A stretch of DNA of 64,000 nt from an uncultured Alphaproteobacteria bacterium. GTDB lineage: Bacteria > Pseudomonadota > Alphaproteobacteria > RF32 > CAG-239. The translations under genes were made by a program, and so were the position numbers. The notes beneath the pieces are model-generated. The model was not told the DNA's origin and did not search any database. It saw only the letters and a program-made list of their open reading frames with translations. The stretch is from the NCBI GenBank assembly GCA_910584385.1, contig CAJUAK010000002.1:1-64000 (forward strand), written 5' to 3'. Below are positions 1 to 7,924 of this stretch, in pieces (position 1 is the first letter of the stretch; the number at the start of each line of letters is the position of its first letter).

Positions 1-533
1 TTGCCTGCGAAGCCGGGTATAGCACAAGCACAACAAGCTGTGCAGACGGGCAGACATTGAAATCCCAAACAACGAATGCAAATTGCAAGACATGTACCGG
101 TACGGCTTGTGAGAGCGGTTATAAAACGGGCGTAACTTGTGATTCGGCAACACAGAATACGGTTAAGCAGTCTTCAAACAGCAATTGCGTAAAATGTACA
201 CAAAAGACCTGTGAAGAACAGGGGAAGAAAATCTGTGGAACGAAATGCATAGCGACAGATGCGTGCTGTACAGACAGCGATTGCGGCCCTTCTGCCAAAT
301 GTATTCTTGGCGGATGTGTTAGTAATCCTAGTCTAAATAATGATTTGGAAATAGAAAATGGTTCTGGAGATACATGCTGTTCTAGAGGATATAGTTATGT
401 TTGTCCGGAAGGGTATGGTCAAAATTGTGCAACTTATAATGGCAAAAGATGTTGTAAAAATGAAAATACAGATGGCAAGGGTGTTTTGCACTGTTATCGT
501 TGCACTCCTGAGACATCGAATGCCGGGATTTAA
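1..533 (+). CDS. Cysteine-rich repeat protein, C-terminal part (cut by window start)
   Basis: The reading frame is open from base 3, so the gene begins upstream of the window; the internal TTG at 57 is not a real start. About 176 residues are visible. They begin with units of the type C-x-x-G-Y-S-T ... C-x-x-G-Q-T ... N-x-x-C-x-x-C, the same unit as in the 738-residue protein at 52157, and share a near-match with its end (V-K-Q-S-S-N-x-N-C-x-K-C). The last 90 residues are a different, also cysteine-dense tail with paired CC motifs. Exported, disulfide-stabilised surface or extracellular proteins would fit, but the signal peptide is outside the window. Function unknown. It ends at a strong terminator. 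Confidence 0.8.
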   Translation, partial: ACEAGYSTSTTSCADGQTLKSQTTNANCKTCTGTACESGYKTGVTCDSATQNTVKQSSNSNCVKCTQKTCEEQGKKICGTKCIATDACCTDSDCGPSAKCILGGCVSNPSLNNDLEIENGSGDTCCSRGYSYVCPEGYGQNCATYNGKRCCKNENTDGKGVLHCYRCTPETSNAGI

Positions 534-538
534 AAAAA

Positions 539-561
539 GGAGAGCCTTTGGCTCTCCTTTT
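539..561 (+). terminator. Rho-independent terminator of the Cys-rich gene
   Basis: An 8-bp perfect stem (GGAGAGCC / GGCTCTCC) with a three-base loop is followed by TTTT, six bases after the stop codon. Confidence 0.9.
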
Positions 562-681
562 GTGTTGACAGGGTGGAAATCTTGTATTATTCCTACGCCT
601 AACAAACAATTATTTTTTGCTTCAAAACAATTTGTATTTTATTATTTGGATAATAATCGGCAAAGTTTGATTGAGAAATCC

Positions 682-705
682 GGCTTTGTAAAAAAAGCCT
701 TTTTT
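682..705 (+). terminator. Terminator-like hairpin without an adjacent gene
   Basis: A GGCTTT / AAAGCC stem is followed by six T. It lies 120 bases past the Cys-rich gene terminator and no ORF ends here. A TTGACA at 565-570 with TATTAT at 585-590 (14-base spacer, shorter than usual) lies upstream, so a short untranslated transcript is possible but weakly supported. Confidence 0.4.
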
Positions 706-788
706 ACATGTAATTGTTAATTATTAAATATTTCTATCCACTAAGAAAAAAACTTTTGTGAAAAATGTTTTTTCTGGAAGGCTTTTTT

Positions 789-822
789 GGGAGCTCCCAT
801 ATCTTGGGCAGCTCCTTTTTTT
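789..822 (+). terminator. Terminator-like hairpin between convergent genes
   Basis: GGAGCT + CCC pair with GGG + AGCTCC (790-815), then a long T run on the plus strand. On the minus strand the hairpin lies just past the stop codon of the CDF transporter at 821 but lacks a good T run in that direction. Confidence 0.5.
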
Positions 823-1738
823 ATTTTTTCAGTTTGGCGTCCAGCCTGTCTTCTTTTAATCCTGCCGGGTCTTGATGTATGATGACTTGCGCGTTTGGAT
901 AACTTTTACGGATTTCATCTTCGATAATATCTGAATAGTTGTGCGCCGTATGCAGGGTTAAATTGCCGTCCAGTTCCAAATGAAGCTCAAACATATATAT
1001 GCCGCCGAGGTCTCTGGTTCTTAAATCATGCATGCCTTTTGCAAAAGGGCAGGATGAAACAATTTGTGCAATGTTTTGCCGGACGTCTTCGCCGAGTTCT
1101 TTATCCATGAGTGTCCCCGTTGCCCTTTTAGCAAGTTTCCAGGCATTTGCCAAAAGATATAGGGAAATGCAAAAAGCGGCTAATGTGTCAAACCATTCCC
1201 AGCCAAAAAATTTAACCGCCAATAGTGTGAAAATGATGGCAATGTTGGTTATTACATCGACGGTATAATGCGCAGAATCTGCTAAAATCGCCAAAGAGTT
1301 TGTTTTCTTGGCAACATAGCGCTGAAAAAGGATTAAGGCAATTGTCAGGACAAGGGAAATCAGCATTATAGCCAGGCCGGCACCGGTTTTTTCTACCGGG
1401 CGGGGCGTAAGCATGCGGCTGATGCCGTCATACATGACAAAAATGCCGGAACCGGCAATGAATGCCGATTGAACAAGGCTGCTTAGCGCTTCGGCTTTTC
1501 CGAATCCGTAACGGTGGCTGAAACTGGCGGGGCGGGAGGAGAATCTTACGGCAATCAAAGTGATGAAAGAAGCCAGAATATCCGCCAGGCTGTCAATGAG
1601 GGAAGACAGAACCGCCAATGATCCCGTATAAAGCGCCGCGAATGTTTTCATCAGGCTTAAACATACAGAAAGGCTTACACTGGACAATGCTGCCGCTTTT
1701 TTTAACCGGTTAAACGTCTTTTCGTTATTGGAAGGCAT
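821..1738 (-). CDS. Cation diffusion facilitator (CDF) transporter, FieF type
   Basis: This 305-residue integral membrane antiporter should export divalent metal (Zn2+, Fe2+, Mn2+ or Cd2+) from the cytoplasm in exchange for protons. The diagnostic metal site is visible: D49-x3-D53 in the second membrane helix and H157-x3-D161 in the fifth. H75-R-Y-G-F-G-K-A-E follows helix 2 as in the family. A cytoplasmic ferredoxin-like C-terminal domain spans about residues 210-295. FieF of E. coli is 300 residues, so it is full length. The ATG at 1738 overlaps the end of the upstream ABC fusion gene by 14 bases, implying one transcript and probable translational coupling. The metal specificity cannot be read from the sequence. 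Confidence 0.9.
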   Translation of the reverse strand: MPSNNEKTFNRLKKAAALSSVSLSVCLSLMKTFAALYTGSLAVLSSLIDSLADILASFITLIAVRFSSRPASFSHRYGFGKAEALSSLVQSAFIAGSGIFVMYDGISRMLTPRPVEKTGAGLAIMLISLVLTIALILFQRYVAKKTNSLAILADSAHYTVDVITNIAIIFTLLAVKFFGWEWFDTLAAFCISLYLLANAWKLAKRATGTLMDKELGEDVRQNIAQIVSSCPFAKGMHDLRTRDLGGIYMFELHLELDGNLTLHTAHNYSDIIEDEIRKSYPNAQVIIHQDPAGLKEDRLDAKLKK

Positions 1739-4700
1739 TTTTGACTAACTCCGCCTGTTTTTGCGTGATTTGATAAAAAGCGCGATTAGCATATTTTGCA
1801 AAAAAACGCAAGTTATTTTCCGGCAGGTTGGCAGGAATGTCATAAGACAGGTAATAATCTTCTCCGTTTTTTAACAGATTAATCCCGATTTCAAAACCGC
1901 CTTCAATTTTTAAGTTTATGCTTTTTATTTTTTCCGCCCCTTCGAATGTTGGAACAGCATTGATAAATTTTGTGTTCAGCAGGTCTCTGGAAAGCAGGGC
2001 CAATTTATTTGCGTTTTCGGCGCCCGTGCTGTTTTCAAACCTTCCGAATCTTAAATCCCAGGCATGCGAATATGTCCATTCGAAAAGAGAAAGGCTTAAG
2101 TCTATCAAATCTATTTTTGCCAGCCAGATTTGAAATTTCTCAGGGAATCGGATATAAGCCGCTTTTGTTCCGCGCCCGATATCGATGTCATATTTGCCGA
2201 CGTCGAATTTCTCAATGTCTTGATTCTTGCCGTCTTGCAAAATAACGGTAATGGCGGACGCTTTTCCGCTTGCTGCAGGTGCGAGCCCGAAATTTCCCAA
2301 ATGTGAGGCTTTGGTTGATTTCTTTTCAAAAAAGGACGCTTCCAGCAGGGCGCTTAAGAAGCTGCGAACCCTTTTTTGATAAACGGCGCGCAGCGGTTCT
2401 CCCTCCAGCTGCCAGATTCCGCCCTGCTTATAGAAAACAAGCTCTTTGCTGCCGCTTTGCAGGATGATTTTTTCGACATTGTTAATCTTGCCGGCTAATT
2501 CTGGAAAAAGCGGCTTGTTAACATAATCGGGCATATATTGTTTTTTTATTTTATAGTCTGTCCAAAATCCGCCGGCAAAAACGGCAATGCCCAACAATAT
2601 GAGCATGAGCAGCGTTTTTGAAAAGTGCGGTTTGGGCGATTTTGCCTTTCTGCGGCTGATACCGGCCAGGATAAGAAAGGCAAGGATAATGCCGGGAACG
2701 GCATAGATGTTGAAAAATTTAACCAGGCTGTCTGTTTGGCGGTAGTGCCGGTTTTTTATTTCTTTTAAGGACAGGAGCTCTTGGCGCAGCCTGTTAAGCT
2801 CTTTGCGGATGCCGCCGATAACGGCCAGTTCGTCGGGGGTGAAAATTTCACGCCCTTCGAAATCTTTTTTCGCCCAAATTTCCTGGATGCCGGTTTTGGT
2901 TTGTTCGATTTTATTTTGCAACTCAATAGATTTTTTTTGATATTCCCGGGTTTGCAGGCGGTTTTGCAGTTCAAGCCCTTCAAAGGGAGAGCGTTTGTTG
3001 TTACCGCCGCGCAATGAAGCTAAAACGTTTTTACCCTGCAGCAATTCCAGAGCGTTTAGAATAAAATCCGCGTTGTCGGTCAGAGGAATGTCGTATTCAT
3101 AGCCGCTGATGTTTTTTACCGAAGTCCAAAAGCTGTCATAGGCAAAATCCGTATCAGCCACAACAACAGATTTGAAAGGGCGGGTTATATCCTGGCTTTC
3201 GATGTAGGCTGCAATTGTTTTGGAAATGTTATCCGGTTTGAAATAAGAAATAATATTATCAGGATGCATGGAATCTCTGGCAACATTTGCGCTCATTAAT
3301 GCAGACAGGGTTGAGCTTTTTAACAACGGAATAAATGAAATCCGGATGTTTTCCGTTCCCGGGCGCAAGGCTCCTGCGGAGGCAAATAAAATTTGGCTTA
3401 TTTTTTCCAGCCCGGGGATTTCTTTGTTGATGCCGTCCCGGACAACATAAAACTGGATGATGTCTTGGCTGACTTGCGTTTGTTCGCCGCTTCCGGAATT
3501 GACGTAAGAAGAGTTTTTTAAGTCGGCAACAACGGCATTTTGCGAGAAATCAAAATTCCATATTTTTTCAAAGAAATCCGCTTGGGAAGGCTGCGGTTTG
3601 TCGCTTATCGGCGAAAAGAGGCGCGGCGCTTCAGACGCCGGGTCAATCAGCAGCAAAACGCCTTTTCCGCCGTAACTGAAGTCCTTTATTGCCTGTTCCC
3701 ATTCCGCCGGCAATTCTTGCGGATGGATAATGAGGAGCAAATCCTGTTCTTTTATCTCTTCAGGGGTTGTAAGGGCCTTGACATCGTATAATTCTTTTAA
3801 GCGTTCCGTAAGGCGCCACTGGGAGGTGGCAACGCCGCCGATTTCATTGTCAAAAATGGATATGGCGCTGAGAACGCCGAGCTTTGTCTTCTCATTGTCC
3901 AGGATGTAAAGGCTTTCGGCAATTTCCCGTTCCAAAAGGTTTTGACGCTCTGGCGAAAGAAATGGAATTGTGCGTTTTCTGTCCGCTTCATTGATGATTG
4001 AAAGCCCGAAAAAAGCTTTTTCATTATTGTCCAGCAAGGTCAGGGGGCTTAATCCGGCTGCAATGGCTAAGTCTTCCGCTTCGTTTAACGGTGCCGGGCT
4101 TTCAATCTGGAATTGGAATTTGTCAGGCGCCGCCGCGGAAAATTGCTGCAAGATGTTGCGCGTGCGGTTAAATGCTTTGCGGAAAACCGGATTGCGCTTT
4201 TCTAAAACCGGCGAGTAAAATAACTTTGCGGTAACGGGTTCTGAAAGATTTTTTACCAGCGCAGCAGCAGAGGGGCTTAATGAAAATTCCCTGCCGGAAG
4301 TGAAGTCATATTGCAGGCCGGAAAGGCTGGCCGATGCCATTAAGTTTAAGCCTAAGAATAAGAAGAGCAGGGATAGAAATGCAAGGGCATGGGAGAAAGC
4401 GGATGATGTTTTGAGCCAGATTGTGCTGCCGCTGGTTTTGTAATTGATAATCAGCTGGGTTGTGTAATTAAAGAGGATAATCAGCGAAGCGAAGTAAACA
4501 ATATCTGAGGCGGTAACCAATCCCCGGCTCATGCTTTCAAAATGGTTGATAAAGCTGAATGAAGCGATGATATCTATCAGCGAGTCTGAAAGAAAATGCC
4601 TAAAGAAGGACAACACGAATTCAAGTCCGCTTAAGAAAAATATAAGATTGGCAATGACGGCGGAAACCAGCGCAATTACCTGATTTTTGCTTAATGCCGA

Positions 4701-5159
4701 CATTGTTTGCGAAATGCTCAGCATTGCACCGGCCAAACAGGCGGAGCCAAAATATGAGGCAAGGATAATGCTGTTATCGGGCGACCCCAGCAGATTGACC
4801 GTTATCCAAAAAGGGAAGGTGAGGCACAGGGCTAAAAGGCAAAACAGCCAGGAAGCCAAAAACTTTCCCCAGACCAGCACCGGCAATGAAACCGGCAATG
4901 TCAGAAGCTGAACAATCGTTTTGCTGCGGAATTCTTCCGACCACATACGCATGGAAATCCCGGGGAGAAAGAGCAGATACAGCCACGGCTGGTAAGCGAA
5001 CATAACATCCAGGCTGGCTTCTCCGCGTTCTAAAAAATTGCCGAAATAAATGGCGAATGAACCATTCAGCATTAAAAAGGCGATGAGGTAGACGGCAGCT
5101 AAGGGCGTTGTAAAGTAACGGTAAAATTCATTTTTAACCACGCACCAGAGTTTATACAT
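1725..5159 (-). CDS. Fused ABC-2 permease / GldG-like / DUF4340 protein
   Basis: This 1144-residue protein joins three modules that are usually separate genes. Residues 1-240 are an ABC-2 type permease like GldF, with about six membrane helices. A membrane helix at about 256-276 leads into a GldG-like extracytoplasmic region (about 280-800) beginning at the typical T-S-G-R-E-F-S-L-S segment. A helix pair at about 815-865 is followed by a DUF4340-like domain (868-1144). Its ATG at 5159 overlaps the ABC ATPase gene by 8 bases, so ATPase and permease form one transporter. GldAFG-type systems are known from gliding bacteria, but homologues are widespread in non-gliders and the substrate here is unknown. 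The frame is uninterrupted over 3.4 kb, which argues against an assembly fusion. Confidence 0.85.
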   Translation of the reverse strand: MYKLWCVVKNEFYRYFTTPLAAVYLIAFLMLNGSFAIYFGNFLERGEASLDVMFAYQPWLYLLFLPGISMRMWSEEFRSKTIVQLLTLPVSLPVLVWGKFLASWLFCLLALCLTFPFWITVNLLGSPDNSIILASYFGSACLAGAMLSISQTMSALSKNQVIALVSAVIANLIFFLSGLEFVLSFFRHFLSDSLIDIIASFSFINHFESMSRGLVTASDIVYFASLIILFNYTTQLIINYKTSGSTIWLKTSSAFSHALAFLSLLFLFLGLNLMASASLSGLQYDFTSGREFSLSPSAAALVKNLSEPVTAKLFYSPVLEKRNPVFRKAFNRTRNILQQFSAAAPDKFQFQIESPAPLNEAEDLAIAAGLSPLTLLDNNEKAFFGLSIINEADRKRTIPFLSPERQNLLEREIAESLYILDNEKTKLGVLSAISIFDNEIGGVATSQWRLTERLKELYDVKALTTPEEIKEQDLLLIIHPQELPAEWEQAIKDFSYGGKGVLLLIDPASEAPRLFSPISDKPQPSQADFFEKIWNFDFSQNAVVADLKNSSYVNSGSGEQTQVSQDIIQFYVVRDGINKEIPGLEKISQILFASAGALRPGTENIRISFIPLLKSSTLSALMSANVARDSMHPDNIISYFKPDNISKTIAAYIESQDITRPFKSVVVADTDFAYDSFWTSVKNISGYEYDIPLTDNADFILNALELLQGKNVLASLRGGNNKRSPFEGLELQNRLQTREYQKKSIELQNKIEQTKTGIQEIWAKKDFEGREIFTPDELAVIGGIRKELNRLRQELLSLKEIKNRHYRQTDSLVKFFNIYAVPGIILAFLILAGISRRKAKSPKPHFSKTLLMLILLGIAVFAGGFWTDYKIKKQYMPDYVNKPLFPELAGKINNVEKIILQSGSKELVFYKQGGIWQLEGEPLRAVYQKRVRSFLSALLEASFFEKKSTKASHLGNFGLAPAASGKASAITVILQDGKNQDIEKFDVGKYDIDIGRGTKAAYIRFPEKFQIWLAKIDLIDLSLSLFEWTYSHAWDLRFGRFENSTGAENANKLALLSRDLLNTKFINAVPTFEGAEKIKSINLKIEGGFEIGINLLKNGEDYYLSYDIPANLPENNLRFFAKYANRAFYQITQKQAELVKNAFQ

Positions 5160-5871
5160 TTTTCTTCTCCGTTGTCAGTGTTTTGAATGCGTCATGCAGG
5201 GAATGCGTTTTGCTTTTCTCCAATATTTCATTTAATGTGCCATCTGCTTTTATAATTCCCTTGTCCATAACGATAATCCTTGTGGCGATTGTTTCGGCCT
5301 CTTCCAAAAGGTGGGTTGAAATGAGGAAAGTCTGCCGGTGTCCCATGTCTTTGATTATGCCCCGGATATGGTCTTTTTGATTCGGGTCAAGCCCGTCAGT
5401 CGGTTCATCCAGCAGCAACAGGGGCGGCATGGATAAGATGCTTTGCGCAAAGCCTGTCCGGCGCTGGTACCCTTTGGACAGCGTTTCTATTTTCTGCCCG
5501 GCGACTTTTTCAAGGTTTGCAACCTTTATGGCTTGGTCTGCGGCAGAATGGGGCAGGCCTTTTAGTTCTGCTAAATAGTAAAGGAAGGATTTCACGCTCA
5601 AATCAGGGTATAATGGCGCGCCTTCTGGCAGGAATCCTATGTTTTCTTTTGCGAATAAAGAATGTGCAGATATATTTTTCCCTAAAATTTTGATTTCTCC
5701 CGAAGTGGGAGACAGAAAGCCCGCGGTAATATTCATCAAGGTTGATTTTCCGGCGCCGTTCGGTCCCAAAAGGGCGATAATTTCGCCTTGCCGCGCGGTA
5801 AAAGAAGCATTGTTGATGGCGGTGATGTTTTCAAAATTTTTGCAGAGTTTTTTTATTTCTAAAACATTCAT
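5152..5871 (-). CDS. ABC transporter ATP-binding protein (GldA/CcmA-like)
   Basis: This 239-residue cytoplasmic ATPase has all nucleotide-binding elements: Walker A G36-PNGAGKS-T44, a slightly unusual signature L131-S-K-G-Y, Walker B L-L-L-L-D155-E156-P and the switch H187. The family energises ABC-2 permeases. The next gene downstream, overlapping by 8 bases, encodes the partner permease fused to GldG and DUF4340 modules. It is the first gene of that minus-strand operon and lies 12 bases past rlmB, so read-through from murQ-rlmB is likely. The transported substrate is not evident. Confidence 0.93.
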   Translation of the reverse strand: MNVLEIKKLCKNFENITAINNASFTARQGEIIALLGPNGAGKSTLMNITAGFLSPTSGEIKILGKNISAHSLFAKENIGFLPEGAPLYPDLSVKSFLYYLAELKGLPHSAADQAIKVANLEKVAGQKIETLSKGYQRRTGFAQSILSMPPLLLLDEPTDGLDPNQKDHIRGIIKDMGHRQTFLISTHLLEEAETIATRIIVMDKGIIKADGTLNEILEKSKTHSLHDAFKTLTTEKKNV

Positions 5872-5883
5872 TCTTTTTTACCT

Positions 5884-6624
5884 TTAGCAGCCTTTGTTCA
5901 TTTCATAAAGGACTATCGCCGCGGCGGTGGCAACGTTTAAGCTTTCGGCTTTTTCGTTCATGGGAAGTTTTACGGTTATGTCGCAATTCTCCTCAACCAG
6001 GCGCCGCATGCCTTTGCCCTCGGAGCCCATAATGATGGCATTTTTGCCGCCTTTCTTTATTTTATCCAAAGTGTTTTTGGCATAGCCATCCATGCCGATT
6101 GTCCAGAATCCGGCTTTTTGAAGCTGCTCTATGGCTCTGGAAAGGTTGGTCACCCGGCAGATGGGCAGATATTCCATTAATCCGGCCGCGGCTTTTGCCA
6201 TTGCCCCGTTTTCTGCAGGGGAATTTTTATCTTGTAAAATAAGCGCCAAAGTATCAAAAGCAACGGCGGAACGGATAATGGCGCCGATGTTCTGCGGGTC
6301 GGTTACCTGGTCCAAAATCAAAACCTTGCAATTTTCCATTTCTTCGGCCTGGCTTATGATATCTTCCAGCGGCGTGTCCGGCAACGCTTTGCAGATGAGG
6401 GCAATTCCCTGATGGACGGCATCTTTGGAAAGCATGGCGTCAATTTCTTTGCGCTCGGCAATTGTAACTTTGTCCGTGTATTTTTTGAGCTCGTTGGCAT
6501 TTTCCGGCGTGCATATCAGCTGTTCAATATGCCTTTTGGGATTTTGCAGCGCGCTGATAACAGCATGGCGCCCGTACAAAATTACGGAAGATTTTGAAAT
6601 GGAGAATCGTTTCTTTTGGGTCAT
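5884..6624 (-). CDS. rlmB: 23S rRNA 2'-O-ribose methyltransferase, RlmB/TrmH family
   Basis: This 246-residue SPOUT (trefoil-knot) methyltransferase uses S-adenosylmethionine to methylate a ribose 2'-OH in rRNA or tRNA. The three family motifs are visible: D109-P-Q-N112-x5-R118-S-A, M199-G-S-E-G-K-G-M and P-M-x5-S228-L-N-V-A. A short N-terminal substrate-binding domain (about 15-85) precedes them, as in RlmB, which acts on G2251 (E. coli numbering). The assignment to RlmB rather than another TrmH paralogue rests on that layout. The start overlaps the murQ stop by 4 bases (ATGA), showing coupling. Confidence 0.88.
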   Translation of the reverse strand: MTQKKRFSISKSSVILYGRHAVISALQNPKRHIEQLICTPENANELKKYTDKVTIAERKEIDAMLSKDAVHQGIALICKALPDTPLEDIISQAEEMENCKVLILDQVTDPQNIGAIIRSAVAFDTLALILQDKNSPAENGAMAKAAAGLMEYLPICRVTNLSRAIEQLQKAGFWTIGMDGYAKNTLDKIKKGGKNAIIMGSEGKGMRRLVEENCDITVKLPMNEKAESLNVATAAAIVLYEMNKGC

Positions 6625-7511
6625 TGAATTATCTTTCTTATAATGCCGTCATTTTGTGCCAGCAATTTTTCGGCTTCTGTTTTGCTGCAGCGTTTTAAAA
6701 TCATGACACAGGCGGTTTTGACTTTTTTTCCGCTTTTTTCCAAGTATTCTTCGGCGGTTTTCCTGTCAGCTTTTGTAACATCCGAAATAATCCGGCATGC
6801 CCGGTCGTAAAGTTTGGCATTGGATATGCTGACATCTATCATAAGGTTGCCATAAGTTTTTCCGGTGCGGACCATGGCGCCGGTGGTGAGCATGTTTAAA
6901 ATCATTTTCTGCGCCGTGCCTGATTTCATGCGGGAAGAACCGGTGATGGCTTCCGCGCCGACTACCGGATTTAGGAAAATATCGGCGTATTCTTTTATTG
7001 CAGCCTGAGGGTTTGAACTGATTGCAATGGTTTTGCACCCTCTTTTTTGAGCCTCTTCCAGGGCGGCGATAACGTAAGCAGGGTTTCCGCTGGCGGAGAT
7101 GCCCACAATGATATCTTCGGGGGCAGGTGCAAATTTTGCAATGTCTTCCAGCGCCAAATCCCTGGAATCTTCAGATTTTTCAACAGCCGTGCGCAAGGCT
7201 TTGTCTCCGCCGGCGATAAAGCCCTGGACTAATGTGGGCGGAACGCTGTAAGTCGGCGGGCATTCGGAAGCGTCGAGAACGCCCAGGCGTCCGGAGGTTC
7301 CGGCACCGAAATAAGCCAGCCTGCCGCCTTTTCTGAAGGCTTGGGCAATTAATTCTATCGCTTTTCCGATTTCGGGAAGAATCTTTTCGATGGCTGTGGC
7401 GACTTTTTGGTCTTCCCGGTTAATTGCGCGGGCGATTTCCAAACCGTCCATCAAATCGATGTTTTCTGTCTGCGCGTTTCTGTTTTCCGTCAGAGCAATT
7501 TGATTCATCAA
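6621..7511 (-). CDS. murQ: N-acetylmuramic acid 6-phosphate etherase
   Basis: This 296-residue SIS-domain enzyme cleaves the lactyl ether of MurNAc-6-phosphate to give GlcNAc-6-phosphate and D-lactate in peptidoglycan recycling. The sugar-phosphate loop G69-A-G-T-S-G-R-L-G and the catalytic acid E83 (in D-A-S-E-C-P-P-T) are visible, and the length matches E. coli MurQ (298). The C-terminal helical segment (about 245-296) is present. It is the first gene of a minus-strand operon with rlmB (4-base overlap). No anmK or MurNAc phosphotransferase gene is adjacent. Together with the LdcA and Mpl-like genes at 38.6-40.9 kb it points to active wall recycling. Confidence 0.93.
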   Translation of the reverse strand: MMNQIALTENRNAQTENIDLMDGLEIARAINREDQKVATAIEKILPEIGKAIELIAQAFRKGGRLAYFGAGTSGRLGVLDASECPPTYSVPPTLVQGFIAGGDKALRTAVEKSEDSRDLALEDIAKFAPAPEDIIVGISASGNPAYVIAALEEAQKRGCKTIAISSNPQAAIKEYADIFLNPVVGAEAITGSSRMKSGTAQKMILNMLTTGAMVRTGKTYGNLMIDVSISNAKLYDRACRIISDVTKADRKTAEEYLEKSGKKVKTACVMILKRCSKTEAEKLLAQNDGIIRKIIQ

Positions 7512-7584
7512 TGTTTTCTCCTCTTTTTCCGGATTATCCTGAATATAATAATGCGGATAAGTTAATAAATATGTAAAAAAGGTG

Positions 7585-7613
7585 TTGACAAGATGAGAAA
7601 AATACGGTTATTT
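7585..7613 (+). promoter_or_regulatory. Promoter of the tRNA-Tyr/tRNA-Gly/tuf operon
   Basis: A perfect TTGACA (7585-7590) and TTATTT (7608-7613) are separated by 17 bases, ending 52 bases before tRNA-Tyr. A small hairpin (GAGGATATACCTC, 7633-7645) lies between promoter and tRNA. Confidence 0.7.
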
Positions 7614-7665
7614 GCAAGTCAGTGAATATGAAGAGGATATACCTCTTTCCCCGGATTTGTAAAAA

Positions 7666-7750
7666 GGAGGGGTGGCAGAGCGGTCAAATGCAACGGACTG
7701 TAAATCCGTCGACTTAGTCTACGATGGTTCGAATCCATCCCCCTCCACCA
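7666..7750 (+). tRNA. tRNA-Tyr (GTA anticodon)
   Basis: This 85-nt tRNA has acceptor stem GGAGGGG/CCCCTCC, anticodon GTA in loop CTGTAAA, the long variable arm expected for tRNA-Tyr, the T-loop GGTTCGAATCC and an encoded CCA. It is first in a tRNA-tRNA-tuf transcription unit, reminiscent of the tyr-gly-thr-tufB arrangement of enterobacteria. Confidence 0.97.
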
Positions 7751-7794
7751 CTTTTTTCAAAGACGGCTTACTCTCGATAAGAGGCAGAGAAATT

Positions 7795-7868
7795 GCGGGT
7801 GTAGCTCAATGGTAGAGCAGAAGCCTTCCAAGCTTATGACGGGGGTTCGATTCCCCTCACCCGCTCCA
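7795..7868 (+). tRNA. tRNA-Gly (TCC anticodon)
   Basis: This 74-nt tRNA has acceptor stem GCGGGTG/CACCCGC, discriminator T, encoded CCA, anticodon loop CTTCCAA (TCC, reading GGA/GGG) and a canonical T-arm. It lies 44 bases after tRNA-Tyr and 56 before tuf. Confidence 0.97.
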
Positions 7869-7924
7869 TTTTCTTTCTTCCCTTATCACATTTTAATAAC
7901 AAAAACAAAGTAGGAATTAGTAGC

